This document shows, in pieces, positions 8,261-16,565 of a stretch of DNA of 38,198 nucleotides; position 1 is the first letter of the stretch, and the number at the start of each line of letters is the position of its first letter. This DNA is from Pseudomonas sp. P7548 (GTDB taxonomy: Bacteria; Pseudomonadota; Gammaproteobacteria; Pseudomonadales; Pseudomonadaceae): assembly GCF_013386585.1 (NCBI RefSeq), contig NZ_JACARO010000016.1, positions 1-38,198 on the forward strand. Reading direction: 5' to 3'. The notes beneath the pieces were generated by a model that did not search any database, was not told the DNA's origin, and saw only the letters and a program-made list of their open reading frames with translations. Made by a program: the position numbers and the translations under genes.

Positions 8261-9631
8261 TTAAACGTTGGTGAATATCCCGGTTACCGGATCCACATTC
8301 CCACCGTACGGCACAGTCGTTCCAGCGGCCCTGGCGATAGTGGCCCAAATGCGCTGCATATCGACCATGGTATTGCCGATCACCGGGTTACCCTCCTGAT
8401 GCCGGTCGCCCTGTGCCGTGATATTGAAATAACGCCCTGCGCCGTCACCACTCTTGAGCAAACCGCTGGCCCCGCCCATCAATACCAACGGCATATCCTT
8501 GGTGTGTTCAGGCGCACCATCCGCCATCTCACTGGTCAACACCACCAACGTGTGCTTGAGCAAACTATCGCCGGGAACATCGGGGTCTGCCTGGCGCGCC
8601 AGCTCATCCATAAACAGCTTTGCCCGTTGGGTGTACCACTGCCGGGATTTTTTCCACACGTCCAATCCTCCAAGACGGTGCGCGCAATCATGGGGGTTGG
8701 TCACGTCGCTGACATCCAGGATATTGAGCGACTCCGCCGAGCGCCCCACTTGAATCGTGGCCACACGGGTAATGCCACACGCCAATGCAGTCGCAACCAC
8801 TTGATGATGACTGCTTTGTACTTGGTTACGAAACTGCGCAGACTTGAACGGCACCTCCTCCAACGCCAGCGGTGAACACTCACCAATCGGTGGGAGCGTT
8901 TCCTCCATGTCCTTCATGGTTTGCTCCACAGAATCAAGCTGTGTGTCGAGTTTCTGTTTTTGCGCCCCGGCGAGCCTGCCTCGCAGCTCGTTGATGTCAG
9001 CCAGTACCGGGTCGAACACATGCTTGTTGCGCGTCAGTTGCTCGCGCAGATCACGACTGACAGAGCCGAAGATCTTTTCGTACATCAACACCGGATCCTG
9101 CTCAGGCCTGCGCATGGCGCCACCACTTTCCGGCCCTTCCCACGAGACCTGCCAGGCGGTGCCATCAATCCCCGAGTGCGGCCCCGAAAAAAGGCTGCGC
9201 TGGGACGGGTCAGTGCCCGGCATGTGCCGCCCCAGCAACACATCAATCGAGGCCATTTTCTTCGCACTGTCGCGCAAGGCCCACGTCCAGCCGTTGTGAC
9301 CTTCATTGCCCGGCCCCAGGATGGTGCCACGCACATAAAGGGACTGACTTTTATACGCCGCCAGCTCCTGGCTGACTTCGTTGAGCTGAAAGTCAGACGT
9401 ATCCAGAGCACGGGCACTGGGATGCCAAAAGCCTCGTCCATCGCTGGAATAAGCCGACGCAGAGTCCACGGCCAAACCGTCTGGCACCACAAAAAATACG
9501 ACCTTGAGCTTGGCTTGCTCGGTTTGCCCCGCCAAGGCCATGCGGGCCAGGCCACACTGCGTGAGCGGTGCAAACACGCCCATGGCGGCCAGCCCGGCCA
9601 GGAAACGACGACGGCTCTTCAAGATATCCAT
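8261..9631 (-). CDS. DUF1552 family Tat-exported protein
   Basis: A 456-residue protein of the DUF1552 family, whose biochemical role is not known. The N-terminus is a twin-arginine signal: SRRRFLAG at residues 6-13, a hydrophobic stretch, and a probable cleavage near residues 34-36. It should therefore be exported folded, probably with a cofactor or bound metal. Family-like stretches include VVFFVVPDGLAVDS after the signal, EGHNGWTWALRD and DVLLGRHMPGTD near residues 115-145, and VVLTSEMADGAPEHTKDMPLVLMGG near 385-410. The fold may be related to the alkaline-phosphatase/sulfatase-like DUF1501 group. The ATG at 9631 has AGAGGGA six bases upstream and starts 2 bp after the stop of the 1381-residue gene, so translation is probably coupled. 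DUF1552 and DUF1592-type genes are typically paired in planctomycetes and myxobacteria; here the pair is in a Pseudomonas. Confidence 0.85.
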   Translation of the reverse strand: MDILKSRRRFLAGLAAMGVFAPLTQCGLARMALAGQTEQAKLKVVFFVVPDGLAVDSASAYSSDGRGFWHPSARALDTSDFQLNEVSQELAAYKSQSLYVRGTILGPGNEGHNGWTWALRDSAKKMASIDVLLGRHMPGTDPSQRSLFSGPHSGIDGTAWQVSWEGPESGGAMRRPEQDPVLMYEKIFGSVSRDLREQLTRNKHVFDPVLADINELRGRLAGAQKQKLDTQLDSVEQTMKDMEETLPPIGECSPLALEEVPFKSAQFRNQVQSSHHQVVATALACGITRVATIQVGRSAESLNILDVSDVTNPHDCAHRLGGLDVWKKSRQWYTQRAKLFMDELARQADPDVPGDSLLKHTLVVLTSEMADGAPEHTKDMPLVLMGGASGLLKSGDGAGRYFNITAQGDRHQEGNPVIGNTMVDMQRIWATIARAAGTTVPYGGNVDPVTGIFTNV

Positions 9632-9633
9632 GA

Positions 9634-12600
9634 TCAATCCCTCTGCGTCTTGAATTGGAACGCGTTGGAGGTGCCCAGCGTTCGCAGCATCGCCGGCAAC
9701 GAGCCGGTTCCCTTCAACCCGTCGGTGATCGCCTTGACCGTTGCGGACGTGGACTCGTCGGATTTGTTACCCGAGGCAAAACGAAAGTAGCTGTCTGCCA
9801 TGCAAAACAACGATGCCGAGTTGTGTGCGATCAACTTGGAGATGTCCCGCACATCCTCGATGGGCACCGTCCCGTCAACGCCAATGAACGGGCCAGACGA
9901 CTTGATCGGCAACTGCACAGGAAACTCCGTGTAGTTGTAGGCCGGTTCCTGCTGGCGGTAACGCCCGGTAGCGTCGTAATGCTCCATCGACGAGCCGGTG
10001 TCGTTCATATATTGATGGCACTGCCAGCAACGCCCCCCTGAAGCCTGCTCACCGTTGACCAGGTCCCAGCGTTCACGGGTCGTGATGGCACGCGGCGGAT
10101 AAGTGGGTTCCGTAGGCTCGGCCTCGACGGGCGCACCGAACTCTCGGCAGAACTGGTTTTCGCGAATCGCAATGCCGCGTTTGACCAGCGAGGTGACCTT
10201 GTAGTCGGAAGTCGCCGCCTGGAAGAGCCCCAAGTGCAGCAGGCCACCGCGTTTTTCATCCACGGCCACCTTCTGCATCGCATCGCCCGTGACCCCACTG
10301 ATACCGTAGTGCTCGGCCAGCGCCCGGTTAAGGAAAGTCACGCCGGGGTTGAACAACTCGTCCAGCGTGCCCCTGCCGTCAAGCATGACATGGCGGGTCA
10401 ACAATGCTTGTTCCTGAGTCATCAGTTGGATCATCGGCGCATCCAATCCCGGTTTTTCCTGCACGCCGCGCTGCGTCTTGATGTAGTAGCTGATGAACCA
10501 ATTGAAATGCTCCAGACCACGGTCGGTGTGCATCATCCGGTCGATCTCGGCCGTTATTTGCTCTGGTGTCTGCAATTCATTGCGCTCAGCCTTGGCCAGC
10601 AGCAGCGCGTCTGGAGTAGTGCCTTGGTAGGTGTAGGACAACGCCGTCGCCACCTCGTAAGGCGTCAGCTTGTAGACGCCACCTTGCCCTGCCACTGCCT
10701 GCCCCAGTTCCGAGCGATACAGAAAGTGAGGGGACAGCAACAATGCCGTGACCAGCGCCCGCTCCCCGTGCTCATCAAGTACGGTCTGATAACGCGCCAG
10801 TTCGGCTTCGGTCAGATGACGCCGAAACAGCCTGTAGCCCAGTGCCCCCACCGACTGGCTGTCGGTCGCGGATTCAAGCCGTTTGAGTTGCTCGGGCGAC
10901 ACCCGCTCGGCGATGGAGACAGCCATCTCATACAGTTGCTTGATGTCTTCAGCCTGCAGGAATCCCATGCTGGCTTCGCCTGGGTACTTGAAGTCTTTTT
11001 CCGATTTGTCTGCAGGCAATTTTTCGGTGTTAACCGCCACCGCCAAAATATCCCACACGCTGTTGGCGTATTCATCACGGGTCAACAGCCGCACCTGCCG
11101 CAAGCCATACGCATCGTTCGGGCTCAGGTAGGGCGCCCACACCACGTCAAACAAGTGCTTGCTGATCTCGGTGGCACAGGTGGTATCACAATGCCCGGCG
11201 ACCGGCATGCTCTGAATCTGCCTGACCAGCGCATCCTGGCCCGCAGCGCTCCACGCCACAGCCATGCGCAGGTTCTTGAAGAACTCCACCGCATGACATT
11301 TGGTGCACGCCTCGGCCAGCACCGTTTCGCCCAGCTTCGGCTCGTGGCGATAGGCAATCGGTGTCAATTGTTCGTCCTGGCTTTCTTCGTTGATCCGCAG
11401 GGACACACGCTCAGGCTGCGGTTTCTCTTGCGCATAATAGGGATAAAGGATGTCGAACTCTCCGTAGTCGAACAGCCGCGTGACGCTCTCCCCCCAAGGC
11501 ACCTCGACCACTTCCGGTGCAGCCCCTACCGGGTCTTTTTTCTGCACAGTGAAGTGCCACTTGGCAGCCGTCACCGAGGCGGGTTTGGGAGGCGCCAACA
11601 GCGTAATCTTGATATCCAGCTTGATCGGCCGTTCACGGTACTGCAGGTTCACCGTCGGTTTGCTGTTCTCGGATGACAAGATGACCTGTGTGTTTCGCAC
11701 TTGGGGAATCCAGTTTTTCACGTCGTTGAGTCGCACCTGATAGGTGCCGTAGGGCAAGCCGTTTAGAATCAAGGCAGCCTCACTGTCCGCAGGGTTGAAC
11801 GACGTATGGAACTGCCGGGTATTGCCGCCCGGTGAAACCAGCGTGCCACTGAGCATTTCATCTTCCAACTCAGGCGCGGGAGCCAGCATGGGACGCAAGG
11901 TCAGTTGCGTGTCCGGCAGGCCCGCAGGGTCATAGCTGACGCGGTAGATCACCCCCGCGACATCGTCTGACACCAACAGGCTTTTGTCCGCCAACTCCAG
12001 GAAATCTGCCGGCCGGCCGACGCAGGAATCGTCCAGGCAATACACATCAAAACGTTGAGGGTCCTGGATAAACCCGTTGATCAGCGGGATTTGATTGACC
12101 ACTCGCGTGCCGTTCTGGATCGACACAATCCGCACGTCCATGCCCGGCCGCTCTGCCGTACCCGCACCGTGCACAGCCACCAACATATTCTGGGTGCCCG
12201 CGCGCGCCGGGAAGCCCTCCCAGAACTTAAGCCCCAGGGGCGCCGTATTGGTGCCCAGCTCAAAGGCGGCTGGCACATAGTCTTTCGGGTCGATCTGCTG
12301 CAAGGATTTGTCGGAAACAATCGCCCCCTGCACCAAGGGCGGCTGAATGACGCCCGGGTTGCGAAACTCTTCCTCGGTAAAGCCGGGCGTCCCTTTGCCA
12401 AACAGATAAGGCACGCCAAAGTGCTGGTGGGCGCCGCTGATGCGATTGAGTTCATCGGGGTTGGGGTACCCCTGGCGATTGTTATCGGTAAACCAGATTT
12501 CACCGGTCTTGGGGTTCCAGTCAAACCCCACGGAATTGCGCACGCCCTTAGCCAGTATCTCGGCCTTGCCGGTCACCGTGTCATAGCGCAACAACGTGCC

Positions 12601-13779
12601 GTAGCGCGGGTCGGCGGGAATCATGCACAGGTTGCACGGTATGCCGACCGCGGTGTACAGGCCCTTGTCGGCGGGGTCCAGCGGATTGAAATGCAGAGGG
12701 TGCTTCATATGCCAGAAGCGCGTGCTCGAACCCGAACTGACAGGAGGCAACGGGAACACCGAGTCATCGGCTGGGAACTTGAACACCAACTCTGGAGAAG
12801 GGTCCTTGTAGTGCGCATCGGCGTCGCGCACGCGATAAAGGCCGCCGGTGGTCGAGTAGTACAAGTCACCGTCGCGATACACCACACCATGGGGCTCTTC
12901 CAGGCCGCTGGCAACCACATGGATACCGGTCGGTTTGCCCGCGCTGTCGAGTGGCAAGGCGTAGATCATATCGGCGATTTTTCCGTCATAGACGTAAGAA
13001 GGAATCGCACTGGAGCCGACGTACAGCACGTTCTTGCCCATCGCCATTTGCCGCGGCTGAATCAGGCCCTGGGCAAACAATTCGATTTTGATACCCGGCA
13101 GGCCACTGAGTTTGTCTGCGCGTACCGGTGGCCGATACTTGAGGGTAACGGCGTGTTCCTCGCCCTCCTCGCGCAGGAAAGAAACAATTCGCGGCGTGTT
13201 CAACGGCACAAAGCCATCCGCCACGTTCATCACCAATTGATAATCGCAGGCCTTCAAGTTGTCGAAATGGATCGTCTCGCCGGATTTGGCGCTGATGGGG
13301 ATTTCGTCGGCCTTGCAACGCAACACGCCTGTGACGATTTGATCGGCACGCGCCACACCCGGCACCGGGTTGCCGATGGGTCCACGGCCGCTCAACGTGG
13401 CGAAACTCAAGGTCAGTCGGTTGCCCTGGAAACCTCCACATTCGCCCAAGTCTTTCCAGGCGTCCGGCCAGATGACAGCCCCATTGCCGGCGGGCAGGCC
13501 CGGGTTGTAGTCGGGCTGCTTGCACCATTGCCAACTGCCGATGCCAAGCGGTGCCTCTTCATCCTTCCAGCATTCAAATTGTCGGCCGACATTCTGCACC
13601 TGGTCGCCCTGCGCGTAAGCCGTGCCCGCTGCATAAGCCGGCGCCGTACAGGCCTGAGAAGGCAAGTCAGGCGCTGGCGTCCGAGCGGGCGTGTAAAAGA
13701 AATAAAGCAGAACGGCCAATACAGCCAAGCCGATGAGTCCGATCGACAACACGCGGGAAAAACGCGGAAATAGCTTCAT
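9634..13779 (-). CDS. Giant envelope redox protein: chitin-binding-like + PQQ-dehydrogenase-like propeller + cytochrome c motifs + DUF1587/1592/1588/1585-type region
   Basis: A 1381-residue protein. Residues 12-29 form an N-terminal membrane anchor or uncleaved signal. Residues about 45-90 resemble a CBM5/12 chitin-binding module (AAGTAYAQGDQVQNVGRQFECW, then WQWC), split here for length. Residues about 225-640 resemble glucose/sorbosone dehydrogenase propellers: GVRNSVGFDWNP near 410 and IWFTDNNRQG near 430. Beta-sandwich-like stretches follow. A first haem c motif CTKCH lies at 825-829. RLLTRDEYANSVWDIL near 900 matches the start of DUF1587-type regions, and the rest follows the DUF1592/1588/1585 order. 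A second haem motif CWQCH lies at 1251-1255. It precedes and is coupled to the DUF1552 gene. A role as an exported quinoprotein-cytochrome oxidoreductase on a polymer or sugar is an inference; substrate and PQQ use are unproven. Confidence 0.85.
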   Translation of the reverse strand: MKLFPRFSRVLSIGLIGLAVLAVLLYFFYTPARTPAPDLPSQACTAPAYAAGTAYAQGDQVQNVGRQFECWKDEEAPLGIGSWQWCKQPDYNPGLPAGNGAVIWPDAWKDLGECGGFQGNRLTLSFATLSGRGPIGNPVPGVARADQIVTGVLRCKADEIPISAKSGETIHFDNLKACDYQLVMNVADGFVPLNTPRIVSFLREEGEEHAVTLKYRPPVRADKLSGLPGIKIELFAQGLIQPRQMAMGKNVLYVGSSAIPSYVYDGKIADMIYALPLDSAGKPTGIHVVASGLEEPHGVVYRDGDLYYSTTGGLYRVRDADAHYKDPSPELVFKFPADDSVFPLPPVSSGSSTRFWHMKHPLHFNPLDPADKGLYTAVGIPCNLCMIPADPRYGTLLRYDTVTGKAEILAKGVRNSVGFDWNPKTGEIWFTDNNRQGYPNPDELNRISGAHQHFGVPYLFGKGTPGFTEEEFRNPGVIQPPLVQGAIVSDKSLQQIDPKDYVPAAFELGTNTAPLGLKFWEGFPARAGTQNMLVAVHGAGTAERPGMDVRIVSIQNGTRVVNQIPLINGFIQDPQRFDVYCLDDSCVGRPADFLELADKSLLVSDDVAGVIYRVSYDPAGLPDTQLTLRPMLAPAPELEDEMLSGTLVSPGGNTRQFHTSFNPADSEAALILNGLPYGTYQVRLNDVKNWIPQVRNTQVILSSENSKPTVNLQYRERPIKLDIKITLLAPPKPASVTAAKWHFTVQKKDPVGAAPEVVEVPWGESVTRLFDYGEFDILYPYYAQEKPQPERVSLRINEESQDEQLTPIAYRHEPKLGETVLAEACTKCHAVEFFKNLRMAVAWSAAGQDALVRQIQSMPVAGHCDTTCATEISKHLFDVVWAPYLSPNDAYGLRQVRLLTRDEYANSVWDILAVAVNTEKLPADKSEKDFKYPGEASMGFLQAEDIKQLYEMAVSIAERVSPEQLKRLESATDSQSVGALGYRLFRRHLTEAELARYQTVLDEHGERALVTALLLSPHFLYRSELGQAVAGQGGVYKLTPYEVATALSYTYQGTTPDALLLAKAERNELQTPEQITAEIDRMMHTDRGLEHFNWFISYYIKTQRGVQEKPGLDAPMIQLMTQEQALLTRHVMLDGRGTLDELFNPGVTFLNRALAEHYGISGVTGDAMQKVAVDEKRGGLLHLGLFQAATSDYKVTSLVKRGIAIRENQFCREFGAPVEAEPTEPTYPPRAITTRERWDLVNGEQASGGRCWQCHQYMNDTGSSMEHYDATGRYRQQEPAYNYTEFPVQLPIKSSGPFIGVDGTVPIEDVRDISKLIAHNSASLFCMADSYFRFASGNKSDESTSATVKAITDGLKGTGSLPAMLRTLGTSNAFQFKTQRD

Positions 13780-14093
13780 GACTTGCGATCCATTGGCAAG
13801 CCAAGTGGTTCTTCCATCCAGGAAGGACTACATATTCACCGCCCTGCTGTGAAACACCCGGCAGGAAACCCATCCAAAACGCTACTGGGCTTCAGAGCTC
13901 CAATTCTGAATGTCTTGCAAGGCTATTCCACTGCGTGACCACGACATGGCGTAAAGCCATAGAGACAGGAGCCAACAGACACTCAACCCAACCATCCACC
14001 TGCAGCTCAGGCGTGATGATTTGCTACAGCTAAGTTCTAGTTGGGGCGCAACTCGCCGTCAAATCCTCGCCGTTACCTACCGTCGGATAGACA
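13780..14093. other. Intergenic stretch without a supported gene
   Basis: This 314-bp gap must carry the promoter of the 1381-residue gene (minus strand). I find no convincing ORF, no strong -35/-10 pair and only a weak ribosome-binding site in front of the ATG at 13779. No REP element is present. Confidence 0.5.
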
Positions 14094-14363
14094 TCAGCTC
14101 GCGCGACCACCGTGGTGAGCAGATTGCTGTGCATTCATCTCGGCCTGCTGATCAAAACCAAAGGCTTTCTGCGGCTGGCCGGTCAGCGCAGCGCGCTGCT
14201 GTTGGTACTCGTCAAACGACAGGCCGCGCCGGCTCAGCGCTTCCAACGCCAACTGCTTGCTCTCTTCAGCGGTGTAGGGGCGCAACTCAGGGGAAGGATG
14301 GGCCGCACACCCGGCGAGAACAGCGCTGACAACTAACAAGCAAACGGCGAGGAAACGGTTCAT
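14094..14363 (-). CDS. Small putative lipoprotein of unknown function
   Basis: An 89-residue protein with a textbook lipoprotein signal: MNR, a hydrophobic stretch and lipobox LAGC at residues 15-18, giving a mature N-terminal Cys18. The mature part is polar and predicted helical, rich in Gln, Glu and Ala (YTAEESKQLALEALSRRGLSF, then YQQQRAALTGQPQKAFGF). No cysteines follow the lipidated one. I recognise the general type as a conserved Pseudomonas lipoprotein but cannot name a function. It stands alone, with its promoter facing the msuE control region. Confidence 0.75.
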   Translation of the reverse strand: MNRFLAVCLLVVSAVLAGCAAHPSPELRPYTAEESKQLALEALSRRGLSFDEYQQQRAALTGQPQKAFGFDQQAEMNAQQSAHHGGRAS

Positions 14364-14592
14364 GGCGAAGGCCCTGCGAAAGAGGTTTTAAGTCAATGAA
14401 CACAGGCTACTCCCGGCCCTTGGCAACGAAAAATCAACCGCCGTGATAGTCGCTATCAACCGTTCAGGCACCCTCGATAGCACACCCTTTATATTTCTTA
14501 ACGATCTATAAATATGGAAATACGTTCATTTACGGAATAAAAGTAACCCTCTATAACTGCCTCACGCCCGATCAACACTGTTCGCCACGCAA

Positions 14593-14610
14593 CTGTTGCC
14601 CCGGCAACAG
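14593..14610. promoter_or_regulatory. Palindrome, candidate SfnR enhancer site for msuEDC
   Basis: CTGTTGCCCCGGCAACAG has perfect 8-bp arms around a 2-bp centre and lies 86 bp upstream of the -24 element, a normal position for a sigma-54 activator site. A related sequence, CTGTTGCCTGGCGAACAC, lies at 22693-22710, about 75 bp upstream of the sfnB sigma-54 promoter. Assignment to SfnR is inferred from this sharing. Confidence 0.6.
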
Positions 14611-14694
14611 CCATTCAACAAAACACCAGGCAGACAACAGCTTCATTTTTCAGCAGTAAGCCTGCAGCCCCCGTCCACCAAGGCTTTGCGCCTT

Positions 14695-14711
14695 TGGTAC
14701 AGCTCTTGCTC
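14695..14711 (+). promoter_or_regulatory. Sigma-54 promoter of msuE operon
   Basis: TTGGTACAGCTCTTGCTC carries GG at 14696-14697 and GC at 14708-14709 with exactly 10 bp between them, and the extended -24 and -12 boxes (TGGTAC, TTGCT). Transcription would start near 14721, about 40 nt before the msuE ATG. This rules out in-frame start codons further upstream. Confidence 0.75.
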
Positions 14712-14762
14712 AAGGCGTTTGACCTCACCTGCTATGAACCACTGTTGAAAAAGGAACTGTTC

Positions 14763-15326
14763 ATGACCCGTCCCCTGAATGTCGTTGCCCTCTCCGGCGG
14801 AACCTGGCGCCCGTCCCGCACCCTCGTCCTGACCCACGCTGTGCTGGCCGAGCTGGCCACCCTGCTGCCGATCGAGGCTACCGTGATCGAACTGGGCGAC
14901 ATCGCTCGGCCGCTGGGCGGCGCACTGTCACGTGATGAATTGCCGGCCGATGTCGAAGCGCAACTGTTGGCCATCGAACAGGCCGACCTGTTGATCGTTG
15001 CCGCGCCGGTCTATCGCGGTTCCTACCCGGGCCTGCTCAAGCACTTGTTCGACCTGGTTGGCCTCAACGCGCTGATCAACACCCCCGTGCTACTCGCCGC
15101 CACCGGTGGCAGCGAGCGCCACGCGCTGGTGCTCGATCACCAGTTGCGTCCGCTGTTCAGCTTCTTCCAGGCCTTGACCTTGCCGATTGGCGTGTACGCC
15201 ACGGAGGCCGATTTCACCGACTACCAAATCACCAGCGAGTTGCTCAAAGCCCGCATTCAACTGGCGGCCGAACGCGCGGCGCCGTTGTTTGCAGCACACG
15301 CACCTTCCCTGCTGAAAATCGCCTAA
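14763..15326 (+). CDS. msuE: NAD(P)H-dependent FMN reductase MsuE
   Basis: A 187-residue flavodoxin-fold FMN reductase that supplies reduced FMN to the MsuD and MsuC monooxygenases for methanesulfonate sulfur acquisition. The N-terminal phosphate-binding loop VVALSGGTWRPSRT (residues 6-19) and the central AAPVYRGSYPGLLKHLFDLV are family hallmarks shared with SsuE/MsuE. The ATG at 14763 is chosen because AAGGAAC lies just upstream and because the longer frame to 14694 would run through the sigma-54 promoter. It is the first gene of msuE-msuD-msuC-sfnR, 9 bp before msuD. Expression is expected under sulfate limitation through SfnR and RpoN. Confidence 0.93.
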   Translation: MTRPLNVVALSGGTWRPSRTLVLTHAVLAELATLLPIEATVIELGDIARPLGGALSRDELPADVEAQLLAIEQADLLIVAAPVYRGSYPGLLKHLFDLVGLNALINTPVLLAATGGSERHALVLDHQLRPLFSFFQALTLPIGVYATEADFTDYQITSELLKARIQLAAERAAPLFAAHAPSLLKIA

Positions 15327-15335
15327 GGATTTGTC

Positions 15336-16478
15336 ATGGATGTTTTCTGGTTTCTGCCGACTCACGGCGACGGGCATTACCTGGGCACCACCCAAGGCGC
15401 ACGGCCGGTCACTCTCAATTACCTCAAGCAAGTCGCCCAGGCGGCTGACAGCCTGGGTTACCACGGCGTGTTGATTCCTACCGGGCGTTCGTGCGAAGAC
15501 TCCTGGGTCATCGCCTCGGCGCTGGTGCCGCTGACCGAACGCCTGCGCTACCTGGTGGCGATCCGTCCGGGCATCATCTCGCCCACCGTGTCCGCACGCA
15601 TGGCAGCGACCTTGGACCGCCTGTCCAACGGTCGCCTGCTGATCAACGTGGTCACCGGTGGCGATCCCGACGAAAACCGCGGTGATGGCAGCTTTCTCGA
15701 CCACAGCGAACGCTATGAAGTCACCGACGAATTCCTGCGCATCTGGCGCCGTGTGTTGCAGGGTGAATCGGTGGACTTCGAAGGCAAACACCTGCGTGTG
15801 CAGAACGCCAAGGCGCTTTACCCACCGGTGCAGAAGCCTTATCCGCCACTGTACTTCGGCGGTTCTTCCGACGCCGCCCACGACCTCGCCGCCGAGCAGG
15901 TGGACGTGTACCTGACCTGGGGCGAGCCACCTGCCGCCGTCGCACAAAAACTCGCGGATGTGCGTGAGCGCGCCGCACGCCACGGGCGCACCGTGAAGTT
16001 CGGCATTCGCCTGCACGTGATCGTGCGTGAAACCGAAGCAGAGGCCTGGAAAGCCGCCGACAAACTGATCGAACACATCAGCGACGACACCATCGCCGCC
16101 GCGCAAAAATCGTTCTCGCGCTTTGACTCCGAAGGCCAGCGCCGCATGGCCGCGCTGCACGACGGGCGTCGCGACAACCTGCAAATCGCGCCCAACCTGT
16201 GGGCCGGCGTCGGCCTGGTGCGTGGCGGTGCCGGCACGGCGCTGGTGGGCAACCCGCAGCAAGTGGCCGAGCGCATCAAGGAATACGCGGACCTGGGGAT
16301 CGAGAGCTTCATTTTCTCCGGCTACCCGCACCTGGAAGAAGCCTACCGCTTTGCCGAACTGGTGTTTCCGCTGCTGCCCGAGCCATACGCGAGCCTGGCC
16401 GGGCGCGGCGTGACCAACCTCACGGGCCCGTTTGGCGAAATGATTGCCAACGATGTGTTGCCCACCACAAAGGCCTGA
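15336..16478 (+). CDS. msuD: FMNH2-dependent methanesulfonate monooxygenase MsuD
   Basis: A 380-residue flavin-dependent monooxygenase of the bacterial-luciferase/SsuD group that cleaves methanesulfonate or short alkanesulfonates to aldehyde and sulfite. The length matches SsuD/MsuD. Landmarks are [14 protein letters not shown] at the N-terminus, the GRSCEDSW segment with Cys53 (equivalent of SsuD Cys54), [16 protein letters not shown] near 105, and the C-terminal [13 protein letters not shown] with [15 protein letters not shown]. SsuD and MsuD cannot be separated on these motifs alone; the neighbours msuE, msuC and sfnR favour MsuD. A REP-type hairpin sits between it and msuC. Confidence 0.92.
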   Translation: MDVFWFLPTHGDGHYLGTTQGARPVTLNYLKQVAQAADSLGYHGVLIPTGRSCEDSWVIASALVPLTERLRYLVAIRPGIISPTVSARMAATLDRLSNGRLLINVVTGGDPDENRGDGSFLDHSERYEVTDEFLRIWRRVLQGESVDFEGKHLRVQNAKALYPPVQKPYPPLYFGGSSDAAHDLAAEQVDVYLTWGEPPAAVAQKLADVRERAARHGRTVKFGIRLHVIVRETEAEAWKAADKLIEHISDDTIAAAQKSFSRFDSEGQRRMAALHDGRRDNLQIAPNLWAGVGLVRGGAGTALVGNPQQVAERIKEYADLGIESFIFSGYPHLEEAYRFAELVFPLLPEPYASLAGRGVTNLTGPFGEMIANDVLPTTKA

Positions 16479-16497
16479 GGGCAGTGAGATCGGCTTT

Positions 16498-16527
16498 ATG
16501 TGGGAGCGGGCTTGCTCGCTCCCACAT
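16498..16527. repeat. Single REP hairpin inside the msu operon
   Basis: ATGTGGGAGCG and CGCTCCCACAT form an 11-bp perfect stem with an 8-nt loop. The core matches the GGGAGCGGGCTTGCTCGC type seen in the elements at 23276 and 26805. Being intra-operonic, it could stabilise the msuE-msuD message or lower msuC-sfnR expression. Confidence 0.8.
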
Positions 16528-16565
16528 TTGGCCTTCATTGCCAGATAAAAAATGAGGAACACCGT

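Larger units (their letters stand above)
14364..14762. promoter_or_regulatory. Control region between the lipoprotein gene and msuE
   Basis: A 399-bp non-coding stretch. It contains an AT-rich segment at about 14485-14560, the 18-bp palindrome at 14593-14610 and a sigma-54 promoter at 14695-14711. I find no coding sequence in it. No perfect IHF consensus was found between palindrome and promoter; a one-mismatch site lies at about 14454-14466. Confidence 0.6.

Noticed and set aside
12055..13773. 572-codon plus-strand frame, and a 480-codon one at 10234-11676, antisense to the giant redox gene
   Set aside because: The minus-strand frame carries recognisable domains and haem motifs; the plus frames are Arg/His-rich with no recognisable motif or ribosome-binding site.
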